Shown here piece after piece: positions 15,176-22,410 of a DNA stretch of 32,211 nt. The notes beneath the pieces are model-generated. The model was not told where the DNA came from. It did not search any database and saw only the letters and a list, made by a program, of their open reading frames with translations. Every line of letters starts with the position of its first letter. Within the stretch, counting starts at the first letter, position 1. The position numbers and the translations under genes are program-made. The stretch comes from CAYTCZ01 sp964436315 (GTDB lineage: Bacteria; Actinomycetota; Thermoleophilia; Gaiellales; Gaiellaceae), in the NCBI GenBank assembly GCA_964436315.1, contig CAYTCZ010000036.1, positions 1-32,211 on the forward strand. The letters run 5' to 3'.

Positions 15176-16231
15176 ATGGTGAGGGTTCGTTTCGCGCCAA
15201 GTCCGACTGGCTCGATTCACGTGGGAAGTGCCTTGACCGCTGTGGCGAATCGAAGGTATGCGGACAAGCGCGCCGGCGTGATGGTTCTACGGATCGACGA
15301 TACCGATGCAGCTCGAAGCGACCGAACAACCGAGGCTGGGATTGAGTCGGATCTCGAGTGGCTCGGAATCGCGTACGAAGAGGGGCCGATCCGCCAGAGC
15401 GAACGCCAAGAGCTGTATCGGAGCTCGGCAAGGGATCTGCTTGAAGGCGGGTTTGCCTCCGAAGACGATGGTGCTATTCGGTTGGTTTTGGGTCACCGTC
15501 CGACGCTCCTCAGGGCTGATGGAACCGCCACCTACCATCTCGCCTCTGTCGTCGACGATCTCGATCTCCACATCACGCACGTCATCCGGGGCAAGGACCA
15601 TCTTCCGAACGCGGAGCTCCACGAGAGTCTGACCAAGGCTCTCGGAGGGTCACCCCCCGAGTACATCCACCACGGGCTTCTGGTCGGCCTCGACGGCAAG
15701 AAGCTCTCGAAACGTCATGGCGCTGCGTCGATCGGCGATCTGCGTGACCAAGGAATTCCTTCCGAAGCCGTTCGTCGCTATTTGGAAGAACTCGATCTTC
15801 CGAGAGGAGACGTCCATTTCGACGAAAAGCGGCTGCGACGTCTGTCGGTCGACGTCATCGAAGGACTCCCGGATGACGAGCTTGCCGCGCGCGTCGGGGT
15901 GCCCATCGCCCTTGTACCGGCACTCCGTGGGGCGCGAGATCTTGTTGAGGCGAGAACTTTTGCCGATTCGATACTCAATCGGCCCGAACTCTCGGGGGCG
16001 ACGGACTCGGCCGAAACGCTTGTCCGTTTCCGCGAGTTCCGCGAGAGAGTGAACGCGGATTTGAGCGAGCAGCAAGCGAGAGAGATCGTCCGTGAGTTGA
16101 AAGCGGTCGGCGGAAATCTCCGGTCTCTACGGGTCGCGCTCACGGGGGCAAAGCAGGGTCCGGAACTTTGGACGGTGCTCTTTGCGCTGCCACGCGACGA
16201 GGCGCTCAGGCGAATTGACGCCGCTCTCTGA
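15176..16231 (+). CDS. gltX: glutamyl-tRNA synthetase, compact form
   Basis: A class I synthetase charging tRNA with glutamate. It has RFAPSPTG and HVGS (15-18), RIDDTD, the THVIRGKDHL strand and KLSKR (176-180). It is only 351 residues against 470-500 normally. Between the end of the first Rossmann half (LLEGG) and LRADGTATYHLAS there are only about 20 residues instead of about 90: the zinc-type CFC segment and the FDDLVRG segment that contact the acceptor end are absent. The anticodon-binding half is also short but keeps the terminal SLRVALTGAKQGPELW signature, which separates it from the truncated GluQRS. ATG 15176 is chosen because MVRVRFAPSPTG is the family's start; a longer frame from 14996 runs through mutY. 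Followed by cysS as in the conserved cluster. Confidence 0.85.
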   Translation: MVRVRFAPSPTGSIHVGSALTAVANRRYADKRAGVMVLRIDDTDAARSDRTTEAGIESDLEWLGIAYEEGPIRQSERQELYRSSARDLLEGGFASEDDGAIRLVLGHRPTLLRADGTATYHLASVVDDLDLHITHVIRGKDHLPNAELHESLTKALGGSPPEYIHHGLLVGLDGKKLSKRHGAASIGDLRDQGIPSEAVRRYLEELDLPRGDVHFDEKRLRRLSVDVIEGLPDDELAARVGVPIALVPALRGARDLVEARTFADSILNRPELSGATDSAETLVRFREFRERVNADLSEQQAREIVRELKAVGGNLRSLRVALTGAKQGPELWTVLFALPRDEALRRIDAAL

Positions 16232-16342
16232 ATGCGCGACGGTGCTGAAAGCGTGCTCGATTACGGTGGCGCCGCGGACGCCGATACGCTGTATCGGCTC
16301 TTGCCGGCGCTACAGGCGAAATCCTCAAGACTCGCTTTCTAA
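16232..16342 (+). CDS. small hypothetical ORF between gltX and cysS
   Basis: ATG 16232 follows the gltX stop codon without a gap and opens a 36-codon frame (MRDGAESVLDYGGAADADTL...) ending at 16340-16342. I do not recognise it. It is hydrophilic with no motif. Its abutting start would allow translational coupling to gltX. It may be a real small protein, a gene remnant, or chance. Confidence 0.25.
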   Translation: MRDGAESVLDYGGAADADTLYRLLPALQAKSSRLAF

Positions 16343-16373
16343 CGCTCCCGATCGACGGAATGAGTGAGGTTTG

Positions 16374-17669
16374 TTGAAGCTCTACAACGCGCTGTCCCGG
16401 CAGAAGGAGGACCTGCCGGCAGAGCCCGGGCCCGTCGGGGTGTACTTCTGTGGCCCGACCGTCTACCAGCGGATCCACATCGGGAATGCTCGCCCATACG
16501 TGATCTCGATGTGGCTGAAGCGGTGGCTCGAGTTTCAAGGGTACGAGGTCAAGCTCGTCGAGAACATCACGGATATCAACGACAAGATCTACGACGCTGC
16601 GCGAGCTCAGGGCATTGCTAGCGGCGACTTGGCTCGCCAGGCAACTGCTTGGTACCTCCAAGACACAGAAGATCTGGGTCTCGGGCGGCCAGATGTCGAG
16701 CCGCTTGCGACCGAGACGCTCGACGAGATCATCGGGCTCATCGGTGAGCTCGTCGATCGAGGGCTTGCGTATGAGTCGCAAGGCGACGTCTATTTCCGTG
16801 TCTCGGAATTCCCGGACTACGGGATTCTGTCCGGCGCGAATCTTGACGACATGATCAGCCAAGAGCCTTCTGATCTAAAAGAGGACCCCCGCGACTTCTC
16901 GCTATGGAAGGCGACGAAACCGACGGAGGACACGGCGTGGGACTCTCCCTGGGGTCGCGGTCGGCCCGGCTGGCACATCGAGTGCTCGGCGATGGCTGAG
17001 AAACATCTGGGACCGTCGTTTGCGATTCACGGTGGCGGGCTCGATCTGCGCTTTCCGCACCACGAGAACGAGATTGCACAATCGCGAGGGGCAGGACGAG
17101 AGTTCGCGCGGCTCTGGGCGCACAACGGGATGCTCGAGCTACGCGAAGAGAAGATGTCCAAGTCCGTCGGCAACATCGTGTCGCTTCGGGAAGCCCTCGA
17201 CACGTGGGGGAGAGAAGCGATTCTGGTCTTCTTCCTCACCGCGCACTATCGGAGCCCGCTCGAGTACTCGGACGAGGCGATGGAGGCCGCGAGCGCACAG
17301 GCCGCCGAGTTCCGAACTGCCTATCGAGTGGCGGAGGAGCGCAGCGGCGGCCCATCCTGGGACGATCTTGCGGTCACGCTGGACGACGACTTCAACACGC
17401 CGACTGCATTGGCGATCCTCCACGAGTGGCGACGCGGCGGTCGTACTGATCTCCTGGGCAGAGGGCTCGAGTTGTTCGGCCTGGCTATGGACCGCTCTCT
17501 CGAGTCTGCCCCGCCAGACGTCATTCGGGTTGCTGAACTCCGTAAAGCTGCGCGGCAGGGTAAGGATTTCGAGGAGGCGGATCGACTCCGCAGCGAGATC
17601 GACACCCTCGGCTGGGAGGTTCAAGACGTGTCTGAGGAACCGGGCTATCGCCTCGTGCCAAAGTCTTGA
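16374..17669 (+). CDS. cysS: cysteinyl-tRNA synthetase
   Basis: CysS attaches cysteine to tRNA-Cys. The 431 residues carry HIGN (35-38), KMSKS (260-264) and the zinc site that selects cysteine: Cys26 (YFCGPTVY), Cys204 (HIECSAMA), His229 and Glu233 (FPHHENE). The C-terminal anticodon-binding part ends soon after the DALY helix region, so it is at the short end for the family (about 460). TTG 16374 is preferred over TTG 16371 because GTGAGG at 16364-16369 is then 4 nt away and MKLYNALSR is the usual beginning; both are possible. One base separates its stop from rlmB, so the two form one transcript. Confidence 0.95.
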   Translation: MKLYNALSRQKEDLPAEPGPVGVYFCGPTVYQRIHIGNARPYVISMWLKRWLEFQGYEVKLVENITDINDKIYDAARAQGIASGDLARQATAWYLQDTEDLGLGRPDVEPLATETLDEIIGLIGELVDRGLAYESQGDVYFRVSEFPDYGILSGANLDDMISQEPSDLKEDPRDFSLWKATKPTEDTAWDSPWGRGRPGWHIECSAMAEKHLGPSFAIHGGGLDLRFPHHENEIAQSRGAGREFARLWAHNGMLELREEKMSKSVGNIVSLREALDTWGREAILVFFLTAHYRSPLEYSDEAMEAASAQAAEFRTAYRVAEERSGGPSWDDLAVTLDDDFNTPTALAILHEWRRGGRTDLLGRGLELFGLAMDRSLESAPPDVIRVAELRKAARQGKDFEEADRLRSEIDTLGWEVQDVSEEPGYRLVPKS

Positions 17670-17670
17670 C

Positions 17671-18411
17671 ATGAGCAGGGAGATCGTCTTTGGACGCCGA
17701 CCGGTACGGGAGGCACTTCGGTCAGAACGTCGCGAGGTTCACGAGCTCCTCGCCACCGAGCGTGCTCTTGCAGCCGAATCGTGGCTCCGCGAGGCTCCGG
17801 GGCTTCGGGTGCAAGTCAAGAAAGAATCGGCGCTCACGTCGCTTGCGGGAAGCCGTGATCATCAGGGCGTTGTGGCGTTCTGCGGCCCTTATACCTACGC
17901 GGACGCGTGGGAAGTTGCGTCCGGTCCGAACCCCCTCGTCGTCTGCCTCGATCAAGTCACCGATCCACAGAACCTTGGCGCGGCTTGCCGCGTTGCTGAG
18001 GCGGCCGGGGCGTCGGGAATCGTGGTTCCCGAGCGAAACTCTGCACGGGTGACGGCGGCCGTATGCAAAGCCTCGGCCGGGTCGGTCGAGCATGTCTCGA
18101 TCGCCCTCGTTGTGAATCTCGCGCGCTACCTCGAAGAGGTCAAAGGTTCCGAGCTTTGGGTGTGGGCCACGGAACCGGATGCCGACAAGACGATGTGGGA
18201 GGCCGATCTGACGGGTGGACTTGCTCTGGTGCTCGGGGCTGAGGGCACCGGTATTCGGCCCTCGGTGCGCCGGGTGTGTGACGATGCGTTTGCGATTCCG
18301 CTCGCCGGACACGTCGAATCGCTCAACGTTGGAGTGGCTGCTGGAGTGGCCTTGTTCGAGGTCGTCCGACAAAGATCCGGCGCGCGGGCGTCGGTTTCGA
18401 TCAAGAGGTGA
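17671..18411 (+). CDS. rlmB: 23S rRNA (guanosine-2'-O-)-methyltransferase RlmB, TrmH family
   Basis: A 246-residue SPOUT methyltransferase. The N-terminal part (about 1-80) is the small RNA-binding domain starting REIVFGRRPVREAL. The catalytic domain shows the three SpoU motifs: DPQNLGAACR (motif 1 with the key Asn and Arg), LVLGAEGTGI (motif 2) and IPLAGHVESLNVGVAAG (motif 3). These form the deep trefoil knot that binds S-adenosylmethionine. RlmB methylates G2251 in the 23S rRNA P loop; other TrmH proteins with the same domains act on other sites, so the exact target is by synteny with cysS and yacP. ATG 17671 follows the cysS stop by one base. Confidence 0.92.
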   Translation: MSREIVFGRRPVREALRSERREVHELLATERALAAESWLREAPGLRVQVKKESALTSLAGSRDHQGVVAFCGPYTYADAWEVASGPNPLVVCLDQVTDPQNLGAACRVAEAAGASGIVVPERNSARVTAAVCKASAGSVEHVSIALVVNLARYLEEVKGSELWVWATEPDADKTMWEADLTGGLALVLGAEGTGIRPSVRRVCDDAFAIPLAGHVESLNVGVAAGVALFEVVRQRSGARASVSIKR

Positions 18412-18421
18412 CCAGGCTTCG

Positions 18422-18874
18422 GTGGCCGATCCTCAGAAACGCGCGTTCTACCTGTTCGATGGCTACAACCTGATGAATGCGGCTGAGATTCGAGAGCGGC
18501 AGGAGCTCATCGATGACCTCGCCAGCTACCTCGCGTACAAGGGTGCGAGAGGCGTCGTCGTCTTCGATGGACACGGTGACGAGTCCGAGTTTGGCCCGCT
18601 TGGAGTTCGATTCGCGGCATCGGCAGACCATCTCATCGAGCGGTTGGCGGCCGAGCGGCGAGATACTCATGACGTTTTCGTCGTGACGTCCGACCGCGAG
18701 ATTCGCGGTACGACCGGCCAGAACGTCCGCCATCGGAAGGCGAACGAGTTCATGGCTGAGCTAGGAGGAAAGCCCGAGGAAAGCCCGAATGCCACCCAGT
18801 CGACGCGGATTGCGGAGTCGCTTGACGCCACCACCCGTGAGCGGCTCGAACGACTTCGCCGGGGGATGGATTGA
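18422..18874 (+). CDS. NYN domain ribonuclease-like protein, YacP/Rae1 family
   Basis: A 150-residue protein with PIN-like NYN fold: FDGYNLMNA at the start (first acidic residue), VVVFDGHG, ADHLIERLA and VVTSDREIR (later acidic residues). In Bacillus the homologue YacP/Rae1 is a ribosome-bound endoribonuclease that cuts mRNAs at the A site; I infer a like role here. The C-terminal 40 residues are charged and probably helical. GTG 18422 starts 11 nt after the rlmB stop; no earlier in-frame start fits. Its position between rlmB and sigH is the conserved one. The -35 box of the sigH promoter overlaps its stop codon. Confidence 0.88.
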   Translation: MADPQKRAFYLFDGYNLMNAAEIRERQELIDDLASYLAYKGARGVVVFDGHGDESEFGPLGVRFAASADHLIERLAAERRDTHDVFVVTSDREIRGTTGQNVRHRKANEFMAELGGKPEESPNATQSTRIAESLDATTRERLERLRRGMD

Positions 18875-18899
18875 ACTTTCAGGCGGCGACTGCTATTCT
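18871..18899 (+). promoter_or_regulatory. sigH promoter, extended -10
   Basis: TTGAAC (18871-18876) and TATTCT (18894-18899) are 17 nt apart, and TGC directly before the -10 box makes it an extended -10. The -35 overlaps the yacP stop. The start site would be near 18906, giving a leader of about 86 nt. Confidence 0.7.
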
Positions 18900-18905
18900 C
18901 CCAAA

Positions 18906-18925
18906 CCTCAAGTAGCCTCAAGTAG
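18906..18925 (+). repeat. tandem 10-bp repeat at the sigH transcription start
   Basis: CCTCAAGTAG occurs twice head to tail (18906-18915, 18916-18925). The first copy begins where the sigH promoter predicts transcription to start. It may be a regulator site or a slippage product. Confidence 0.75.
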
Positions 18926-18991
18926 AGGGTGAGAGTTTGAGGGACAGACTTTCACCCCGTTCGTACGCTCCCGCTCAGGAGGAACGGAGGG

Positions 18992-19663
18992 ATGATCAGC
19001 CGTCAGACCGCAACGGCCCGTGCGCCTCGCACGCAGGAAAGGACGCAGCGTGAGGTCGATGACCTGCGCCTCGTCATCAAAGCTCGTAACGGCGATGACT
19101 CTGCGCTCGAGGCCCTGATACGCCGCTACACAGGCTTCGTTCGACTCAAGGCCAGCTCGTACTTCTTGGCCGGTGGCGATCCCGAGGATCTCATTCAGGA
19201 GGGCCTCGTCGGTCTCTACAAGGCTGTGCGCGACTTTCGCTCCGACAAGGAGACGTCGTTCCGGAGCTTCGCCGAACTCTGCATCACGCGCCAGATCATT
19301 ACGGCGATCAAAGCTGCCACGCGATTCAAACACTCGCCACTGAACACGTATGTGTCGTTCTCGCAGACCCCGACCGGTCAGGACGACGGTGAGTGCACGG
19401 TCGGTGACGCACTTTCCGGGCCGAGTGTTGACGATCCGGCGATCTGCGTCATCTCGACAGAAGAGCTGCAGAGTCTCGTGTTTTCGCTCGGGACCGGCCT
19501 CTCCAAGCTCGAAAGTGATGCCCTTCGCCTCTACCTCGAAGGGCTCTCATACGAGGAGATGGCCGAGGAGCTGGGATGTGACACGAAGACAATTGACAAC
19601 GCGCTTCAACGGGTGAAACGAAAGGTTCTGCTCCACCAACGGGATCGCCGGGTTCTGGACTAG
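18992..19663 (+). CDS. sigH: RNA polymerase sigma factor SigH (sigma-70 family)
   Basis: A 223-residue group 3/SigH-like factor. Region 2 spans about 33-100 (ALIRRYTGFVRLKASSYF, then GGDPEDLIQEGLVGLYKAVRDFR, the core-binding and -10 recognition part). Region 4 spans about 165-215 (LSKLESDALRLYLEGLSYEEMAEELGCDTKTIDNALQRVKRK), with a clear helix-turn-helix. Its place behind yacP and its length match SigH of Firmicutes and many Actinobacteria, where it serves growth-transition or stress genes; the local regulon is unknown. ATG 18992 has AGGAGG at 18977-18982. It has its own extended -10 promoter and an 86-nt leader with a tandem repeat, so expression is probably separately controlled. Confidence 0.93.
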   Translation: MISRQTATARAPRTQERTQREVDDLRLVIKARNGDDSALEALIRRYTGFVRLKASSYFLAGGDPEDLIQEGLVGLYKAVRDFRSDKETSFRSFAELCITRQIITAIKAATRFKHSPLNTYVSFSQTPTGQDDGECTVGDALSGPSVDDPAICVISTEELQSLVFSLGTGLSKLESDALRLYLEGLSYEEMAEELGCDTKTIDNALQRVKRKVLLHQRDRRVLD

Positions 19664-19685
19664 GAACGGGCGGGCGTCTGCCGTG

Positions 19686-19787
19686 AAGCCGGAGGCGGGC
19701 TGTAACGCCGGAAACGCTGGCTCGCTTTTCGCGCGCGGGAGCGCGGCAACACCGCCGAAAGGGCCTCGCGCTACAAGGCGCTTGCTC
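19686..19787 (-). repeat. scrambled partial copy of tRNA-Thr
   Basis: Two blocks of the adjacent tRNA recur here in the same order and strand. 19686-19699 equals 19826-19839 over 14 bp (acceptor 3' strand and T-stem). 19768-19787 matches 19858-19878 over 20 of 21 bases (anticodon arm and half of the D-stem, one base missing in the anticodon loop). About 68 nt separate the blocks here against 18 in the real tRNA, so the copy cannot fold as a tRNA. It lies downstream of the intact gene's 3' end. Confidence 0.7.
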
Positions 19788-19821
19788 AAAACTGTCGAAA
19801 ACGCTTGCGCGCCCTCGACAG
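19788..19821 (-). terminator. intrinsic terminator of tRNA-Thr
   Basis: On the minus strand CTGTCGA (19821-19815) pairs with TCGACAG (19798-19792). Three G-U pairs and an inner CGC/GCG extend the stem to 13 bp with a GCAA tetraloop, and TTTT follows. It begins five bases past the tRNA 3' end. Confidence 0.7.
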
Positions 19822-19826
19822 GCTAA

Positions 19827-19900
19827 AGCCGGAGGCGGGACTCGAACCCGCGACCTAGCGCTTACAAGGCGCTTGCTCTGGCCAGCTGAGCTACTCCGGC
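19827..19900 (-). tRNA. tRNA-Thr (anticodon TGT)
   Basis: The minus strand folds as a complete 74-nt cloverleaf: acceptor GCCGGAG/CTCCGGC, D-stem GCTC/GAGC, anticodon stem AGCGC/GCGCT with loop CTTGTAA, T-stem GCGGG/CCCGC with loop TTCGAGT. Anticodon TGT reads ACA-type threonine codons. The discriminator base is T and CCA is not encoded. It faces sigH tail to tail and has its own terminator. Confidence 0.97.
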
Positions 19901-19917
19901 GTGGTCTGCGTGCCGCA

Positions 19918-19923
19918 AGACTA
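19918..19923 (-). promoter_or_regulatory. possible tRNA-Thr -10 box
   Basis: TAGTCT on the minus strand lies 17 nt before the tRNA 5' end. No good -35 box was found at 16-18 nt. Confidence 0.3.
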
Positions 19924-20054
19924 GCCAGACAGACCAGAAAGACTTCGCCGGATTGCCGCAAACGAGGGACGCAGGCCCTGGCGCCGGAAATGCGCAGCAT
20001 CTTTGGGCGAATGGAATGATCGGATCTGGCGCCTCGTTCGTATTAAGAGACGCC

Positions 20055-20318
20055 ATGCGAGATCCGAAGGAGATTCGACAAGAACTGGACGAGACGATCG
20101 AAGAGCGTTCCGAGCTCTGGAATCGCCTGTCCGAGCAGCACGACTTAGAGCTTGCTGAGCAGGCTGAGCGGCTCTCGGCGCGTATCGAGGAGCTCTGGAT
20201 GGAGGCCCGCACGGCTCAGGCGCGGTTGAGGTTTGGCGAGCCAGATCTCATCATTGCCAGGGCCCGGACCGAGGAACGTCTAGAGCGCGAGTCGCGCCGA
20301 CTGAGACGCGCCGCCTGA
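20055..20318 (+). CDS. small coiled-coil protein
   Basis: An 87-residue, highly charged protein made almost wholly of Glu, Arg, Leu and Ala in heptad-like spacing (IRQELDETIEERSELWNRLSE onward), so one long coiled coil is likely. There is no signal peptide, membrane segment or known domain. I do not recognise a family; function unknown. ATG 20055 is preferred to an in-frame ATG at 19953 because the longer N-terminus runs toward the tRNA and is low in coding character. TATTAA at 20041-20046 lies 8 nt before the ATG with no ribosome binding site, which again suggests near-leaderless expression. Confidence 0.6.
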   Translation: MRDPKEIRQELDETIEERSELWNRLSEQHDLELAEQAERLSARIEELWMEARTAQARLRFGEPDLIIARARTEERLERESRRLRRAA

Positions 20319-20377
20319 TCAGCTGGATTCTGACCTCACCCTCCCGCGTGCGGCCCTGAGACGGGCTCCTGTCGCGC

Positions 20378-20383
20378 TACGCT
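20378..20383 (+). promoter_or_regulatory. glycosyltransferase -10 box, leaderless
   Basis: TACGCT ends exactly 6 nt before GTG 20390, and the intervening CGTTTT cannot be a ribosome binding site. Confidence 0.5.
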
Positions 20384-20389
20384 CGTTTT

Positions 20390-21406
20390 GTGAGGATCCT
20401 GCTCGTCTCACAGATGTACCCCGGCCCAGCGGCCCCGGACCTCGGCGTTTTCGTCAAGCGGCTCGAGGAGGAGATCGTCTCTTTCGGCCACGAAGTCTCG
20501 CGCGCCGTGATCGATCATCGTCGCGGTGGTCGGCTCAAGTATGCGGGCCTGGGTGTCGACGCGATCAGTGAAGCGAGGAGATTTCGGCCCGACGTCGTGT
20601 ACGCGCACTTTCTCGTCCCAAGCGGAGCCGTAGCCGCGCTAGCGTCAGCGATTTCTGGCGCGCGACTCGTTCTAACCGCGCATGGTCAAGATGTGCGGAA
20701 CATCGGGTCAGTTCGAGGCGTGGGGTGGACGACCAAACTCGCGGCTCGTCGTTCGCAAGAGGTGATCGCGGTGTCGAGCTTCTTGCGACAGGAGCTCGAG
20801 ACCAAAATCCCTGAGTTGGCGGGCCGAATCTCGGTTGTCGATTGTGGCGTGGACCTGGAGCGTTTCCAGGGCCGCGATCCGGAACCACTCCGAGCTGAGC
20901 TTGGGTGGAACAGTGAAGGTCCGCGGTTTCTCTGCGTCGGCACGCTTGACGAACGCAAGAACGTCGTCCGCCTGGCGCGGGCCTATCGCGACTTCGACCG
21001 CGGCTCACTGGTGTTCGTTGGTGACGGACCCCTTCGCCATGCCGTCGAGAGCACACCCGGCGTGAGAGTCGTCGGTCGCGTGCCGCAAACCGAAGTCGCC
21101 TCCTGGGTTTCGGCGTGCGACGTCCTCTGCCAGCCGAGTCTGATCGAGCCGTTCGGCCAAGCGTTGCTCGAGGCGATGGCTAGCGAGCGCTCGGTGGTGG
21201 CCACCCGCATCGGGGGACCGCCCGAATTCGTCACTCCGGCTGCCGGCGTGCTCGTTGATCCGGGCAACGTCTCCTCGATCGCGGCTGGTCTCGCTCGGGC
21301 AGCTGAGCTCCAGTCGCCAAATCCGCTCGCCAGAAAGATTGCCGAGCAGCACGACGTTCGAGTGCAGGCTCGACGCATTGCTGACCTGCTTGCCGCCGAA
21401 GGGTAA
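20390..21406 (+). CDS. glycosyltransferase family 4 protein
   Basis: A 338-residue GT-B fold enzyme. The N-terminal Rossmann domain begins MRILLVSQMYPGPAAPDLGVFV and contains LTAHGQDVRN, and AVSSFLRQEL marks the domain hinge. The C-terminal donor domain has CVGTLDERKN, LVFVGDGPL and the E-x7-E motif in EPFGQALLEAMA, which binds the nucleotide-sugar donor. Such retaining enzymes add hexoses to lipids or polysaccharides at the membrane; the acceptor cannot be told. No membrane segment is present, so it is cytosolic or peripheral. GTG 20390 is supported by the -10 box 6 nt upstream. The CDF exporter gene begins 4 nt after its stop, so both are co-transcribed, but no functional link is evident. 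Confidence 0.9.
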   Translation: MRILLVSQMYPGPAAPDLGVFVKRLEEEIVSFGHEVSRAVIDHRRGGRLKYAGLGVDAISEARRFRPDVVYAHFLVPSGAVAALASAISGARLVLTAHGQDVRNIGSVRGVGWTTKLAARRSQEVIAVSSFLRQELETKIPELAGRISVVDCGVDLERFQGRDPEPLRAELGWNSEGPRFLCVGTLDERKNVVRLARAYRDFDRGSLVFVGDGPLRHAVESTPGVRVVGRVPQTEVASWVSACDVLCQPSLIEPFGQALLEAMASERSVVATRIGGPPEFVTPAAGVLVDPGNVSSIAAGLARAAELQSPNPLARKIAEQHDVRVQARRIADLLAAEG

Positions 21407-21409
21407 CGC

Positions 21410-22339
21410 GTGGGTCGATCGGGTACCAGCGACAGTCACGGACACCACCATCACGGACTCGCGGGTGTAAGAAACCGGCGACTTCTTCTTCTCTCACTTG
21501 GGCTCATCCTCGTGACGATGGGCGCCGAGCTCGTTGTCGGCGTGGTCGCGAACTCACTCACGCTGCTCGCTGACGCCGGACACATGCTCACAGATGCCGT
21601 GGCGCTTGGCCTTGCGGCAGCTGCCGCCTGGGTAGCGTCGAAGCCCCCGCGCGGGCGATGGACCTACGGGTTAGGGCGGATCGAAATCCTCGCTGCTCAG
21701 CTGAACGGGGTGATCTTGGGCGTGCTGGGCATCTGGATTGTGTACGAGGCCGTGAAGCGGCTTATCGACCCCCTCGAGGTTGATGCAGCGCTGGTCGGCT
21801 GGGTTGCACTCGTCGGTCTCGTTGTCAGCATCGCCATCGTCATTCTCCTCTCCCGCGCGCAAGGACAAAGTCTCAACATCAGGGCCGCGTATCTCCATGT
21901 CGCGGCCGACGTTGCCGCCTTCATCGGGACCGGGATCGCAGCGCTTTTGATCCTACTGACGGGGTGGAATCGGTTCGATCCACTTGCCTCGCTCGTCGTC
22001 GCGGGCCTTCTGTTCTGGGGTGCGTACACGCTCCTTCGCGAAACGACCAAGATCTTTCTCGAGGGGGCGCCCCAATCCGCTCCTCCGACAGCGGTTGGTC
22101 GTGCGATCGCGAACCATCCGGGAGTCGTTGACACGCACGACCTGCACATCTGGACCGTGACGAGTGGCTTTCCGGCGCTGTCCGCGCATGTCCTCGTTGA
22201 GTCTGACGGCGACTGTCATCGGGTGAGGCTCGAACTCGAGCGGATGTTGACCGACCAATTTGGGATCGAGCACACGACCCTTCAGGTCGAGCACGTCGGT
22301 GTCGACCGTGGCCTCGAGATCACCCGGCGCGACCGGTAG
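21410..22339 (+). CDS. cation diffusion facilitator (zinc/cadmium exporter)
   Basis: A 309-residue CDF transporter in the CzcD/ZnT group, exporting divalent metal in exchange for protons across the cytoplasmic membrane. A His-rich N-terminal tail (H10, H12-H15) precedes six membrane segments. The transport site is complete: H58-x3-D62 in segment 2 (DAGHMLTD) and H163-x3-D167 in segment 5 (LHVAAD), the two-His, two-Asp set typical of zinc. The cytosolic C-terminal domain has HDLHIWTVTSGFPALSAHV. The start is GTG 21410, 3 nt past the glycosyltransferase stop. A 14-bp palindrome (22339-22352) overlaps the end of the gene. Confidence 0.93.
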   Translation: MGRSGTSDSHGHHHHGLAGVRNRRLLLLSLGLILVTMGAELVVGVVANSLTLLADAGHMLTDAVALGLAAAAAWVASKPPRGRWTYGLGRIEILAAQLNGVILGVLGIWIVYEAVKRLIDPLEVDAALVGWVALVGLVVSIAIVILLSRAQGQSLNIRAAYLHVAADVAAFIGTGIAALLILLTGWNRFDPLASLVVAGLLFWGAYTLLRETTKIFLEGAPQSAPPTAVGRAIANHPGVVDTHDLHIWTVTSGFPALSAHVLVESDGDCHRVRLELERMLTDQFGIEHTTLQVEHVGVDRGLEITRRDR

Positions 22340-22352
22340 GCGCCGCGGCGCC
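22339..22352. repeat. 14-bp GC palindrome at the end of the CDF gene
   Basis: GGCGCCGCGGCGCC is a perfect palindrome starting at the last base of the stop codon. It lacks a loop and a T-run, so it is not a classical terminator. Confidence 0.5.
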
Positions 22353-22398
22353 GGCAACGTCGGCTGGGAGCCGGTCGGGTGGAGATGCCGCCAGCCGC

Positions 22399-22404
22399 TA
22401 TTCT
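22399..22404 (+). promoter_or_regulatory. secG -10 box, leaderless
   Basis: TATTCT ends exactly 6 nt before GTG 22411; GAACCC between them is no ribosome binding site. Confidence 0.55.
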
Positions 22405-22410
22405 GAACCC

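Noticed and set aside
17020..17670. Long frame reading into rlmB from inside cysS
   Set aside because: The first 217 codons are an out-of-frame reading of cysS; rlmB starts at ATG 17671.
19903..19935. GGTCTG/CAGACC inverted repeat upstream of tRNA-Thr
   Set aside because: Only 6 bp with a long loop; not distinguishable from chance in this composition.
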